Position numbers and translations under genes: made by a program. A DNA stretch of 64,000 nt from Bacteroidaceae bacterium (GTDB taxonomy: Bacteria > Bacteroidota > Bacteroidia > Bacteroidales > Bacteroidaceae), in contig JAGCPD010000007.1 of assembly GCA_017645305.1 (NCBI GenBank), forward strand, positions 103,012-167,011. The letters are read 5' to 3'. Under the pieces are notes generated by a model. It was not told the DNA's origin. It did no database searches and was given only the letters and a program-made list of their open reading frames with translations. Positions 46,200 to 55,158 of the stretch are shown one piece after another (positions within the stretch are counted from its first letter, which is position 1; every line of letters begins with the position of its first letter).

Positions 46200-47444
46200 G
46201 TGATGCAAAAGTGTTTTTTGTTCTCAATTTTCTTAGGGCTTCTTGCTTCATGTATTAATGAAGAGCCAAAGAATACGGAATGTGATATTGAAGCCGTATC
46301 AGTTCATGTTGAAAATCCAATAGAAATTTTCCATCATGAGTATGATACACTTAAGGTTGTTGGGTCGGCTTCAGACCAAATTGTTTTTTTGATTCGTTCT
46401 CATGAGAATGTTTCTCACTTGCCTTTGAATCTGAGAATCACATTGGGTGCCACTGCTTATATTCAAGAGTCAGATGGTACTTTTACAGAGTTTAAAAATG
46501 GCAGTCTTGTTGATTTTTCAGGTGAAAAGGTACAGATGTTCCGTATCGTTTCGGAGGATAAGCAATGGAATAGGACTTATTCAATTACTTTTGAGCATGA
46601 TTATCCAACCGAGGGTGACTTTACCATAGACTTCGAGGATTATAACCTTGATGCTACTGGCAGGTTTTACGAGTGGAGCATTAATGATCCGAACGTTGCC
46701 AGTGTGTTCACTGATGGTAAATGGAAAAACGGGAATCCTGGTTATAAACTAAGCAAATCCTCGGCAAAGCCTATGGAATATCCATCTGTGCCGATTATTA
46801 ATGGGGGGCCCGACGGAAGTACTTGTGTTAAACTTGAGACAAAAGATACTGGCTCTTTTGGAAACATGGTAAACATGAGATTGGCAAGCGGTAGTATGTT
46901 TAATGGTGTTTTTGATGTCAGCAATGCACTTAAGGATGCACTTAAAGCAACTCGTTTTGGCTCTCCTTTTGCACATAAACCCGTTAAGCTAACAGCATGG
47001 CTTAAGTTTGAGCCAGGTGCAGTATTTCAAGATAGGAAGGGGAATCCTGTCGAGGGTATTGTAGATGAACCTGATGCTTATGTGGTCTTCTATCGCAATC
47101 AGGATGAATCCGGTAATGAGGTGATGATTGACGGAAACGACATGTTCACCAATCCCCATATTGTGGGACTTGGCCGTCTTCCTCATAATGTTAATGAGGA
47201 TGGGTCAGACAAGCTTTGCAACACCCCCATACATGGTCTTACATCGGAATGGCAATTTGTTGAGATTCCTGTAATATATACAAGTGAGGTTGACCAAACT
47301 ATTTTGGCAAATAAAGGTTATAGCCTTGCAATTAGTTTTGCAAGCAGTTGGCAGGGAGGATATTTTCAGGGCGCAATCGGGAACAAATTGTTTGTTGATA
47401 ACGTGTCTATTTATTGCGATAAAGACTTATACACAGATAAATAG
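46200..47444 (+). CDS. PCMD-family surface lipoprotein
   Basis: 414 residues. The lipobox is LLASC with the lipid Cys near residue 18. An Ig-like part (about 25-140) leads to a PCMD-like (putative carbohydrate metabolism) domain from about 'FTIDFEDYNLD', through 'NMVNMRLASGSMFNGVF', 'PVKLTAWLKFEPGAVF' and 'PDAYVVFYRN', to 'LFVDNVSIYCD'. The domain is thought to bind glycans at the surface, but the function is not proven. It precedes an outer-membrane barrel gene (8 nt) and a calycin-like gene, which suggests one operon. No NGKK tail is present. Confidence 0.75.
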   Translation: MMQKCFLFSIFLGLLASCINEEPKNTECDIEAVSVHVENPIEIFHHEYDTLKVVGSASDQIVFLIRSHENVSHLPLNLRITLGATAYIQESDGTFTEFKNGSLVDFSGEKVQMFRIVSEDKQWNRTYSITFEHDYPTEGDFTIDFEDYNLDATGRFYEWSINDPNVASVFTDGKWKNGNPGYKLSKSSAKPMEYPSVPIINGGPDGSTCVKLETKDTGSFGNMVNMRLASGSMFNGVFDVSNALKDALKATRFGSPFAHKPVKLTAWLKFEPGAVFQDRKGNPVEGIVDEPDAYVVFYRNQDESGNEVMIDGNDMFTNPHIVGLGRLPHNVNEDGSDKLCNTPIHGLTSEWQFVEIPVIYTSEVDQTILANKGYSLAISFASSWQGGYFQGAIGNKLFVDNVSIYCDKDLYTDK

Positions 47445-47452
47445 AATTTGTT

Positions 47453-48244
47453 GTGATTTCTAAATCAAATATTTTTTCATTAGTAACTATTTTCCTATTG
47501 TCAATAACTGTATCAGCTCAAGACTCGTGGGAAAAATGGGGACCGACAAAGGGATTAAAGGGTGCAGGTATTCTTGTCCGTGCCGGTTATACTTTGGGTG
47601 GTACCACTCCATTGCCTTTGCCAAAGGAGGTACGTTCAATTAACGGGTTTGCTCCCAAAGGTGGTTCTACAATAGGTGTGGATTTCTATAAAATGTACGG
47701 AAAACGCTGGGGAGCCAGTTTGGGATTGCATTTCTTTTATGAAGGTTTCCATACAAGTGCAGATGTTAAGAATTACAAGATATCGTTGACAATGGACGGT
47801 AATACAATGTCTGGCTATTTTACGGGAACCGATGTTACCAATACGGATATGTGGGGTATGACAATGCCTATGCTGGCAACATTCAGAATGTCTCCGCGTT
47901 GGAACCTTAGTTTTGGTCCATATTTCAGCACATATTTCAAGAAAAGTTTTAGTGGCGAGGTATATGATAACGAGGAAGGTGTTGGCTATCTTCGTGTTGA
48001 TAATCCTACCGGCGAGAAGGTTAATATAGACAGGAGCAACCCTGCCACATACGATTTCTCTGACAGAATGCAGCAGTGGAATGCTGGTATGGAAATATGC
48101 TTTGACTGGAAGGCTTGCAGGCATATGAATATTTTCGGCAAGTTGGATTGGGGCCTTAGTAACATTTGGGAAGGCGATTTCGATGCCATTTCGTTCAGGA
48201 TGTACCCTATCTATGCTACGATAGGATTTGCTTACAGATATTAA
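47453..48244 (+). CDS. outer-membrane beta-barrel protein
   Basis: 263 residues from a GTG start, signal peptide ending near VSAQ. The mature part alternates aromatic and small residues in amphipathic strands (AGILVRAGYTLGG, WGASLGLHFFYEGF, WNLSFGPYFSTYFK) and ends in the strand 'YPIYATIGFAYRY' with a terminal aromatic, as needed for BAM assembly. It is probably an 8-10-strand porin-like protein. The substrate is unknown; it is likely the partner of the preceding lipoprotein. Confidence 0.8.
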   Translation: MISKSNIFSLVTIFLLSITVSAQDSWEKWGPTKGLKGAGILVRAGYTLGGTTPLPLPKEVRSINGFAPKGGSTIGVDFYKMYGKRWGASLGLHFFYEGFHTSADVKNYKISLTMDGNTMSGYFTGTDVTNTDMWGMTMPMLATFRMSPRWNLSFGPYFSTYFKKSFSGEVYDNEEGVGYLRVDNPTGEKVNIDRSNPATYDFSDRMQQWNAGMEICFDWKACRHMNIFGKLDWGLSNIWEGDFDAISFRMYPIYATIGFAYRY

Positions 48245-48259
48245 AATAAACATATATTT

Positions 48260-48892
48260 ATGAAGAAACTTTTACTCGTTTTATTTTGTGTTTTTACAGC
48301 TTTGGCAGTATCTGCTCAATATAAGGGTTATACAGAAAATCTGCTGCTTACTGTAGATGGCCAGAGTGTGGAAATTCCCGACGTTACCATTCTGTATCAG
48401 GACAATGGTGACGGTACAGCGAACTTTTTGCTGAAGAATTTTTATCTTTCCATGGGTTCGAATAATCTTGCTGTGGGAAATATCAGTGTTCCCAACATGC
48501 CAATCACTAAAGGTGATGCATACGACACATTTAATGTCCATGAAAAAATTATCATTGAGGACGGTGATGCGGATGCTCTTCCCGAAGGAACGGATATGTG
48601 GCTGGGCCCTATGATATTTTCTGATGGTCTGGTACTTGATTTGGCTGGCAAGGTAAACGACGAAAAACTTTATGTTGTCATCTATCTCAATCTCTCAGAG
48701 AGCGGTCTGGAAGGATTTGGTCAGATAATCGAGGTACAGTTCGGTAGCGACTTTTCGGAAGACATGGAAAATGCTGTCAGCAGCATAGCGTCTGTACAAA
48801 AGTCTTCTGCTGTTTACGACCTTTCTGGCCGCCGCGTAAAGAACCCTTCGCGTGGTATTTATGTGAGAGAGGGCAAGAAGGTGCTGTTTTAA
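48260..48892 (+). CDS. secreted calycin-like domain protein with NGKK-type tail
   Basis: 210 residues with a signal peptide (about 1-20). The body 'YTENLLLTVDGQSVEIPDVT', 'DGTANFLLKNFYLSM', 'AVGNISVPNMPI' and 'MWLGPMIFSDG' is a calycin/lipocalin-like barrel. It closely parallels residues about 450-565 of the 761-aa protein at 50128. The end VYDLSGRRVK...GIYVREGKKVLF is a form of the shared C-terminal tail. The ligand is unknown. Confidence 0.8.
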   Translation: MKKLLLVLFCVFTALAVSAQYKGYTENLLLTVDGQSVEIPDVTILYQDNGDGTANFLLKNFYLSMGSNNLAVGNISVPNMPITKGDAYDTFNVHEKIIIEDGDADALPEGTDMWLGPMIFSDGLVLDLAGKVNDEKLYVVIYLNLSESGLEGFGQIIEVQFGSDFSEDMENAVSSIASVQKSSAVYDLSGRRVKNPSRGIYVREGKKVLF

Positions 48893-48928
48893 ATGCCGAA
48901 TATTATATAAAAAGGTATAAAGTAAGTA

Positions 48929-50104
48929 ATGAGGGTCCTTTGCTGCGTATTGTTGCTACTTCTGGCGCCTATGCATTCCTATGCACAGGCCGAGAGTTTG
49001 GAGCAAGCACGGCAGGACTCCCTTGCCATTACTGAGGCGGACGACTTTGTAACAGCCAGTCTTCTGGTGGCAACGCCCTCGGATGTGCTTTATTCCTGTG
49101 CAGGCCACGCCTGTATTCGCATGCAATGCCCGCACTACGACCTCGATGTGGTGTATAGCTATGAGGCGGATTCTGTCACGAATAAGGTGCTGACATTCTT
49201 GAGTGGTGGCTTAAGGATGGGCATGACGATTGTGCCTACAGAGCGCATGATGGCATACTATGCAGGTGATGGCAGAGGCGTTACAGAGTACGTCCTCAAT
49301 ATCCCTTTGGAGAAGCGCAAGCAACTCTGGCAGTATCTTGACGGCAAGGTGGAGGAAGGTGTGAATCTGCCCTATGATTATCTGAACCGAGGTTGTGCGG
49401 TTGCCTGCCTACGTGCTGTTCGTACAGCCGTGCTGCCTGATACACTTTCCTTTGGAGAGTGGGATGAGAAGTTTATCAAGAAAACGCGCCGTACCCTGTT
49501 GCGAAATCAGATAGATGCTTTCCCCTGGAACCGTTTCTTCCTCTTTACCATCGTCGGTACAGAGGCAGACCAACCTTGTGCCGTTACAGACAAGGTGGTT
49601 GTATATCCCGACCTGATAGATGTCTTGCGGAAGGCGACGCTGGGCGGGCAGCCTGTCCTTGGAGAGGCAAACATCCTGGTTAACCAGACTGTCAATGTGG
49701 AAGAAATTGGATGGCTTACGCCGATGCTGATGGCTTGCGTGCTGCTGTTATTAGCGGTTGTCAGCTGCTTCTGGATGCAGGGGGCATTGTCCCTCCTGCT
49801 ACTGGTCTTGCAGTCAGCCATCGGATTGCTAATGACCTACCTGATTGTCTTTTCGACGCTTCCTGTCACCAATTTCAGTTGGCTCATCATTCCATTCAAC
49901 CCGTTGCCGCTTCTGCTGTGGCACTGGCGTAGGTGGTGGTTGCTGCCTTTCGCCGTAATCTGCATCGGGTGGAGCATTGCCATGCTGGCGCAGACTGAGA
50001 ACCCACTGGTGGATAATGCCCATATCATCCTTGTCTTGGCACTCGCTATTAATTACATCGGACAATGGTATCAATTACGAGAAATCAAATTAAATAAACA
50101 ATAA
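48929..50104 (+). CDS. DUF4105 membrane protein (possible lipoprotein acyltransferase relative)
   Basis: 391 residues: a signal sequence, a periplasmic domain of about 240 residues, and about four C-terminal transmembrane helices. Conserved pieces are 'PSDVLYSCAGHACIRMQCP' with a His and Cys, and 'PYDYLNRGCAVACLRAV', suggesting a Cys/His catalytic centre of NlpC/P60-like type. From memory, DUF4105 is the N-terminal part of Lnb-type lipoprotein N-acyltransferases; I hold that as tentative. It lies between two surface-protein genes and could modify them. Confidence 0.65.
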   Translation: MRVLCCVLLLLLAPMHSYAQAESLEQARQDSLAITEADDFVTASLLVATPSDVLYSCAGHACIRMQCPHYDLDVVYSYEADSVTNKVLTFLSGGLRMGMTIVPTERMMAYYAGDGRGVTEYVLNIPLEKRKQLWQYLDGKVEEGVNLPYDYLNRGCAVACLRAVRTAVLPDTLSFGEWDEKFIKKTRRTLLRNQIDAFPWNRFFLFTIVGTEADQPCAVTDKVVVYPDLIDVLRKATLGGQPVLGEANILVNQTVNVEEIGWLTPMLMACVLLLLAVVSCFWMQGALSLLLLVLQSAIGLLMTYLIVFSTLPVTNFSWLIIPFNPLPLLLWHWRRWWLLPFAVICIGWSIAMLAQTENPLVDNAHIILVLALAINYIGQWYQLREIKLNKQ

Positions 50105-50127
50105 ATTTAACAAACAAAACAAAAATT

Positions 50128-52413
50128 ATGAATTGTAAAATTACGAGGTTGTTAAGCCTCTTCATGGTGATGTTCGCCATGTCTCTGCCAACCTTGGCAT
50201 CGAATCATTATTCCAAAGTGGTGGCAACTGCTGTTGGAGAAGGGAAAGTATATGCAAGTAAGTCTCAGACTGATAGTCCTGCTTATACAGACGGCTCGTC
50301 GGAAGCAACCACTGAAAATGGTAGGGCATATGACGCTCCTACGAATACTTATTATCTTTATGCTCAGGCCAACGAGGGAAATGTCTTTGTCGGTTGGTAT
50401 GAGGATGCGGAATGTTCTGGCGCTGCTGCTTCAACAGAAGCAAATTATACGGTGTCAATTACCGCAGAATCAACAGATAAAAACTCACCTACGACTAAGA
50501 CATTCTATGCCAAGTTCGTGAGCGCAAGCGCACCAATCTTTGGATATTCAGAGACACGTGTCTATGCAAATATCAGTGAAGGCACGTACAAGAATGAGAC
50601 GCTGACAGCAAGCAATATATCTGATGCGATTACTTATGCGTCAAGCAATGAGAATGTCGCAACAGTCGCCGCAGACGGTACTGTGACACTTATTAAGAAT
50701 GGTTCATGCTACATCACCGCAAAGGCTGGTGAGTTAGAGGCTTCCTATACTCTTACTGTCATTGACGATGTAGCTGCTGGTGTGACCCAGATTGGCAACG
50801 GCGACTTCGAGGACTGGCGCGGTGTGACCAGTAGCAATCATGCTCCCGACAACTGGAACTCCTTCGAGACAGCAGAGGGAAGCCTTGCAAGTTTGTCAAG
50901 TGCCCAGCAGGTTCAAATGGTGGAAGGCGGTCGCCCTGGCAGCGATGGCCTTTATTGTGTTGACATTTGGTCACGCAGCGTTGTGGGTGTTGTTGCTCAG
51001 GGTAATCTTACTACGGGTTGTATAAACGCAGGTGCAATATCGGCTTCTGACAAAAATAACTACAACTACAGCAATATTTTAGACCCCAAGAAAAGCGAGA
51101 TGATTTCCAAAATTCCTACTGCTATTAAGTTGTGGGTAAAGTTCGTTCCTGCTGCTGTGAATGAAGCTCATCCCAATGCACATATAGCGGTAACGGTTCA
51201 TGATGCGCATAACTATATTACTTACAGTTCTGGAAACGATAACGAAGAGAACCAGTCATACGCTATTGCTAATGCTTTGTATGATTTCCCGGCTTGCGAC
51301 TGGACAGAGGTGACCATACCTTTCGAAAGAACAGGTAATTATACCGATGGTCAGATGTATATTCTTGTCAATCTTGCCACAAATGCCGATCCTGGCCAAG
51401 GTCAAGCAGGTGACCATCTGTATATTGATGATATCGAACTGGTTTATGAGGCTGCTGAGCCTGTTGTCTATGACAAGTATGTCTCTGTTGGACACGATGT
51501 ACCTGTTGCTGCTCCCATCGAAGTAACATTCAACGATGACAACACCATCGACTTCAGCCTGAAGAACTTCGGTCTTGACCTTGGTGGCACATACGCAAAT
51601 GTGGGTAATGTTACAGTTCCTGGCCTTGGAATAAACAACCAGGGCAGCTTCGCCTTCGAGGGTGACATCCAGATTACGGCTGGTGACAAGGAAGGTGTAG
51701 AAATGTGGTTAGGTCCCACGCTCGGAGACATCCCTGTTGTGCTGAACGGTACCATCAAGGGTGAGTACTTCTATGTTCATTTAGACATTAACATACCTGG
51801 TGCTCCCGTTGAAGTAGAGGTTGGTGACTTGGCAGAAGCAACGTTCAAGGTGGGCGATGCACTCATCGGCACCTTCTGCGCTCCCTTTACTGTGGCTATT
51901 CCTGCTGAATATCAATCCTACGCCACAATTAGCACTGTTACTGATGCTGGTGAGGATGGTGTCCTGACGCTCGAATCCATTGAGACTGGTATAATTCCTG
52001 CTCATACTCCGGTTGTCGTTCAGATTCCCATGGCATTTGAGATGCCTGCCAGTGGCATCTATGTAAAGGGTACTCCCACTGCTGGCTTACTCACTGGTGT
52101 CTATGAGGACACACCTGCTCCCGTTGGCAGCTATGTCCTGCAGAACAATGCCGATGTTGTGGGCTTCTACCAGGTAGCTCAAGGACAGCAGCCCACGGTA
52201 AAGGCTAATCGTTGCTATCTGACCGTTCCTAATACCAACGTGAAGGTGTTCTATTTCAATGCCGAGGATGCTGAAGAAGCAACTGGCATAAATGCAATTG
52301 AAAATGGAGAATTGACAATTGATAATGCCGCTATCTACAATATGGCTGGTCAGAAGGTCAACAAGACATTGAAGGGTATCTATATTATTAACGGTAAAAA
52401 GGTTCTTAAGTAA
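50128..52413 (+). CDS. secreted multidomain protein: Ig-like/BIG2, PCMD-like, calycin-like, NGKK tail
   Basis: 761 residues. Signal peptide (about 1-24); an N-terminal InlB-like beta domain with 'NEGNVFVGWYEDAECSG'; BIG2 'ITYASSNENVATVAADGTVT' (about 165-205); a PCMD-like region ('IGNGDFEDWRG' to 'HLYIDDIELVYE', about 215-445); a calycin-like barrel ('IDFSLKNFGLDLGGTYANVG', about 455-570); a beta domain; and the tail IYNMAGQKV...GIYIINGKKVLK. It joins in one chain the domains split between genes 46200 and 48260. The linker before the tail (AIENGELTIDNAA) is built from a dispersed repeat. A peptide gene follows after 3 nt. Confidence 0.78.
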   Translation: MNCKITRLLSLFMVMFAMSLPTLASNHYSKVVATAVGEGKVYASKSQTDSPAYTDGSSEATTENGRAYDAPTNTYYLYAQANEGNVFVGWYEDAECSGAAASTEANYTVSITAESTDKNSPTTKTFYAKFVSASAPIFGYSETRVYANISEGTYKNETLTASNISDAITYASSNENVATVAADGTVTLIKNGSCYITAKAGELEASYTLTVIDDVAAGVTQIGNGDFEDWRGVTSSNHAPDNWNSFETAEGSLASLSSAQQVQMVEGGRPGSDGLYCVDIWSRSVVGVVAQGNLTTGCINAGAISASDKNNYNYSNILDPKKSEMISKIPTAIKLWVKFVPAAVNEAHPNAHIAVTVHDAHNYITYSSGNDNEENQSYAIANALYDFPACDWTEVTIPFERTGNYTDGQMYILVNLATNADPGQGQAGDHLYIDDIELVYEAAEPVVYDKYVSVGHDVPVAAPIEVTFNDDNTIDFSLKNFGLDLGGTYANVGNVTVPGLGINNQGSFAFEGDIQITAGDKEGVEMWLGPTLGDIPVVLNGTIKGEYFYVHLDINIPGAPVEVEVGDLAEATFKVGDALIGTFCAPFTVAIPAEYQSYATISTVTDAGEDGVLTLESIETGIIPAHTPVVVQIPMAFEMPASGIYVKGTPTAGLLTGVYEDTPAPVGSYVLQNNADVVGFYQVAQGQQPTVKANRCYLTVPNTNVKVFYFNAEDAEEATGINAIENGELTIDNAAIYNMAGQKVNKTLKGIYIINGKKVLK

Positions 52414-52416
52414 ATT

Positions 52417-52572
52417 ATGAAAAAGACATATAGCACACCAGGGGCACTGGTTAACGAGACTGAAGTTGAGAATATGATGGCCGTTTCGCTTATTGATGGC
52501 TCGGCTGATCCCAATGCAGAGGTTCTGACCAAGGAAGACTCGAGTTGGGATATGTGGTCAGACGAGGAGTAA
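52417..52572 (+). CDS. short acidic peptide of the MKKxYxxP...W-D family, copy C
   Basis: 51 residues: MKKTYSTPGALV start, a Met-rich hydrophobic patch (NMMAVSL), an acidic end SSWDMWSDEE. It follows the 761-aa protein after only 3 nt and is closed by a terminator. The two Trp and the acidic tail match copies A and B in character but not letter for letter. No signal peptide. A membrane-anchored AraC regulator is encoded next door on the opposite strand. Function unknown. Confidence 0.65.
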   Translation: MKKTYSTPGALVNETEVENMMAVSLIDGSADPNAEVLTKEDSSWDMWSDEE

Positions 52573-52606
52573 ACCTCTATCTGCTATTGTAAAGATTTAT
52601 TATGTA

Positions 52607-52650
52607 ATCCACGGTGGTTGATTATGAAATTGGCTGCCGTGGATTTTTTT
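52607..52650 (+). terminator. rho-independent terminator after peptide C
   Basis: ATCCACGG (52607-52614) pairs with CCGTGGAT (52637-52644), with a partly pairing 22-nt loop, followed by a run of T. Confidence 0.75.
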
Positions 52651-52727
52651 CGTCACAATGAGTTTCGCAGTTCATCGCGACGAGTTCTGTAATTGGTGGT
52701 CGTTAATTTCTATATGGATACAGATGG

Positions 52728-53837
52728 TTAGGCTTCTCTTTTCCTGCTGTTGCTCCAGTATTCATCCAAGGTGATACCTTCCATTTTCAAGAAGCAGGAA
52801 CGGGCAGTTTGCGTGGTGCCGAAACCGGCATCGACTACCTCGTTCAAAGCGGAAATCTTTCCTTTTGTGATAAGGCGTTTAAGTTCCTCTATCCGGTAGC
52901 GGTTTATGTATTCGTGCACATTGTAATATCCTTGGCTACGAACACATTGAAGTACCAGATGGCGGTTATAACCTACAGCTTCACAGAGGCGATCACGGCC
53001 AAAGGTGTTGTCTGTCCACTCTTCCCTGTGGTTCTGCATCCAATATTCTATACGCTTGAAACGCAACAGGTTTGCCTCGTTAAAGTCTTCCTTTTCTGCT
53101 TTTTCAACAATATCCTCTGTAGGCTCCTCCTTAACTTCTAACAGGGCAGGCTGCGGTAAATGTATGGCCATGTCCTCCAAAGTCCGAAAAGTCAGGTAGA
53201 GGTTTAAGAGCGTAAAGATGATGACGTAAATCATGAGTGCTGTAGGATTATACAGAATGGAAACAACGGTAAAGAAAACGACAGAGAATCCCAAACACAC
53301 GCAATAGCCAATCAGATAGCGCGGAATGTCTGTGTTATGAACCAATTTACGGGGCAAAAGGAAAATGTTGATGATATAATAGATGCTGATGCCAAGGGCT
53401 AGAATACGCAGCAACACATCGCTGGAGAGTAAGTTCTTGAACACTTCGTTGAAATCATGCATGATAACAATCCTACTACCCATCAGTCTTGCCACAGAAT
53501 AAACGGTAATCAGCGCTATAACCGGCCTGGCATATTTAATCATACGTTTTGCCTGTAGAAATCCGGGCATGGGAATGCTAAGCGGGAAAATACTCTGAAG
53601 GTAAACGCCGCATAAAAGCGGGAGTATCATGGCAGGGTGCATAATGCCAGGATTACCTTCAGCTATCAGATTGCTGATACATGTGACAGCCATCAGAACG
53701 AATCCGAGTATGCCGTTTACCCAGGCTAGGCAGAGATATTGAACTTTATGTCGGGCATAAATGGCTGTTGTGGCACTTACGACCAAGTGGGCTGTGGCGC
53801 TACAGGCCAGTATCAATAGTATTGTGTTGGAATTCAT
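52728..53837 (-). CDS. membrane-anchored AraC-family transcription regulator
   Basis: 369 residues. The first 230 contain about seven hydrophobic segments. A linker rich in Glu/Lys (about 235-260) leads to an AraC-type double helix-turn-helix (about 265-365; 'EYINRYRIEELKRLI' and 'VVDAGFGTTQTARSCFLKME'). It is probably a one-component sensor in which the membrane part detects an envelope signal. It faces peptide C and the 761-aa secreted protein tail to tail, so it could act on that unit, but no target site is visible. Confidence 0.8.
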   Translation of the reverse strand: MNSNTILLILACSATAHLVVSATTAIYARHKVQYLCLAWVNGILGFVLMAVTCISNLIAEGNPGIMHPAMILPLLCGVYLQSIFPLSIPMPGFLQAKRMIKYARPVIALITVYSVARLMGSRIVIMHDFNEVFKNLLSSDVLLRILALGISIYYIINIFLLPRKLVHNTDIPRYLIGYCVCLGFSVVFFTVVSILYNPTALMIYVIIFTLLNLYLTFRTLEDMAIHLPQPALLEVKEEPTEDIVEKAEKEDFNEANLLRFKRIEYWMQNHREEWTDNTFGRDRLCEAVGYNRHLVLQCVRSQGYYNVHEYINRYRIEELKRLITKGKISALNEVVDAGFGTTQTARSCFLKMEGITLDEYWSNSRKREA

Positions 53838-53912
53838 ATTTAGTTGACAGTTGACGGTTTGCCCGCAAAGATAGTCATTTTATGTATATTAGAACATATT
53901 TCGGGTAAAATA

Positions 53913-53944
53913 TTTGTCCTTTTAAGGTAAAAGGTGTACTTTTG
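53913..53944 (+). promoter_or_regulatory. promoter of the 119-aa gene / acyltransferase operon
   Basis: TTTG at 53913-53916, 20 nt, TACTTTTG at 53937-53944. The ATG is 27 nt downstream. A divergent TATCTTTG for the AraC gene lies at 53873-53866 on the other strand. Confidence 0.7.
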
Positions 53945-53971
53945 TAATTCATAAAGGTGTAATAGGATTTT

Positions 53972-54331
53972 ATGTTAAAACGCTTGGTTGTACGTACATT
54001 TGTTTTGTTGCTTGCCGTTTTGGTGCTACTGCCACTGGGTGCTTCCCAGCGCAAAAAGCGTATTGTGACAAAACCGGATACAACCTCGCTGGTTGCTAAA
54101 ATACAGGATTTTGGTCAGACGGGACGTATGAGTTGCTCCACATTTCCTGTCAAAATTCATACCAGTGGCAGGGCTGTTCAGATCCAGAGTGAACACAGCC
54201 AAATCCTTCCTATTTATACCAGAACCGGTGCTTTTTATATGGCAGTTCGCCTGAATAAAGGGGTAAACTGGCTAAACGGGCTTCCGCGTGGACATTATTT
54301 TATCAATAACCGTCCTATAACTATCAACTGA
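53972..54331 (+). CDS. small secreted protein of unknown function
   Basis: 119 residues with a signal peptide (about 1-25, ending near GAS) and a basic region (QRKKRIVTK). The body is beta-rich, and the end 'GLPRGHYFINNRPITIN' resembles the final strands of the NGKK-type tail (GxYxxNxxxI) without the Lys pair. I do not recognise the family. It precedes the acyltransferase genes by 5 nt and shares their promoter, so a role in the envelope is plausible. Confidence 0.5.
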   Translation: MLKRLVVRTFVLLLAVLVLLPLGASQRKKRIVTKPDTTSLVAKIQDFGQTGRMSCSTFPVKIHTSGRAVQIQSEHSQILPIYTRTGAFYMAVRLNKGVNWLNGLPRGHYFINNRPITIN

Positions 54332-54336
54332 AATCA

Positions 54337-55158
54337 ATGGCATTGCAAGAGCATACTATCAAAGAAATCGATCTTGACGAAATTATCCGCAAGAAAGCGG
54401 GGCGCAGGTCAAAGTTCATTCCCCAGTGCCTTATCAACTTACTTAAGCGTGTCATTCATCAGGAGTTTATTAATATTTATCTGCGTCAGGGCTATGTTGG
54501 AGTTGATTTTTGCAAACACTGCGTAGAGTACATAGGTGCTAACGTTAAAGTGGTAGGACGTGAAAATCTGCCTTCTGACGGTCGTTATTATACTTTTGTA
54601 AGCAACCATCCTTTGGGAGCTGTTGATGGTGTGACTTTGGGATGGGTGATAGGAGAGCAGTATGATGGCAAGATAAAATACCTTGTAAATGATTTGCTGA
54701 TGAACCTTGAAGGATTGGCTCCTTTGTGCATTCCTATTAACAAGCTGGGCAAAAATGGAAGAAATTTTCCTGCTATGGTAGAGAGTGCTTTCTCCGGAGA
54801 GAATCATGTGATAATGTTTCCTGCTGGTCTTTGCAGCCGTAAGATGAATGACGGTCAGATAAGGGACCTGGCTTGGAGCAAGTCGTTTATCACAAAAACA
54901 GTACAGCATCAGCGCGATGTGGTTCCCATACATTTTGAAGGACAGCTGACGAACCGTTTCTATAAAGTGGCGGGCTTCTGCAAGAGATTTCATTTGCCTA
55001 ATTTTGCGCAGATTCTGTTGCCTGATGAGATGTATCGCAGTAAAGGAAATACTTATACTGTAAAGATTGGGAAGCCTATAGCATGGCAGACATTTGATAA
55101 GTCCCGCACTCCATTGCAATGGGCGCAGTGGGTGCAAAGTAAAGTTTATGAAATATGA
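54337..55158 (+). CDS. PlsC-like acyltransferase (candidate O-acyltransferase of an aminolipid pathway)
   Basis: 273 residues. The acyltransferase motif appears as NHPLGAVDG (N-H-x4-D, with His as catalyst) near residue 90, and the second block is 'VIMFPAGLCSRK' near residue 165. The protein is basic, with no clear membrane helix. Its stop overlaps the next gene by 4 nt. The pairing with a GNAT-like N-acyltransferase matches glycine or ornithine lipid cassettes of Bacteroidota (glsA/glsB, olsA/olsB), which make amino-acid-headed membrane lipids. Substrate is inference. Confidence 0.75.
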   Translation: MALQEHTIKEIDLDEIIRKKAGRRSKFIPQCLINLLKRVIHQEFINIYLRQGYVGVDFCKHCVEYIGANVKVVGRENLPSDGRYYTFVSNHPLGAVDGVTLGWVIGEQYDGKIKYLVNDLLMNLEGLAPLCIPINKLGKNGRNFPAMVESAFSGENHVIMFPAGLCSRKMNDGQIRDLAWSKSFITKTVQHQRDVVPIHFEGQLTNRFYKVAGFCKRFHLPNFAQILLPDEMYRSKGNTYTVKIGKPIAWQTFDKSRTPLQWAQWVQSKVYEI

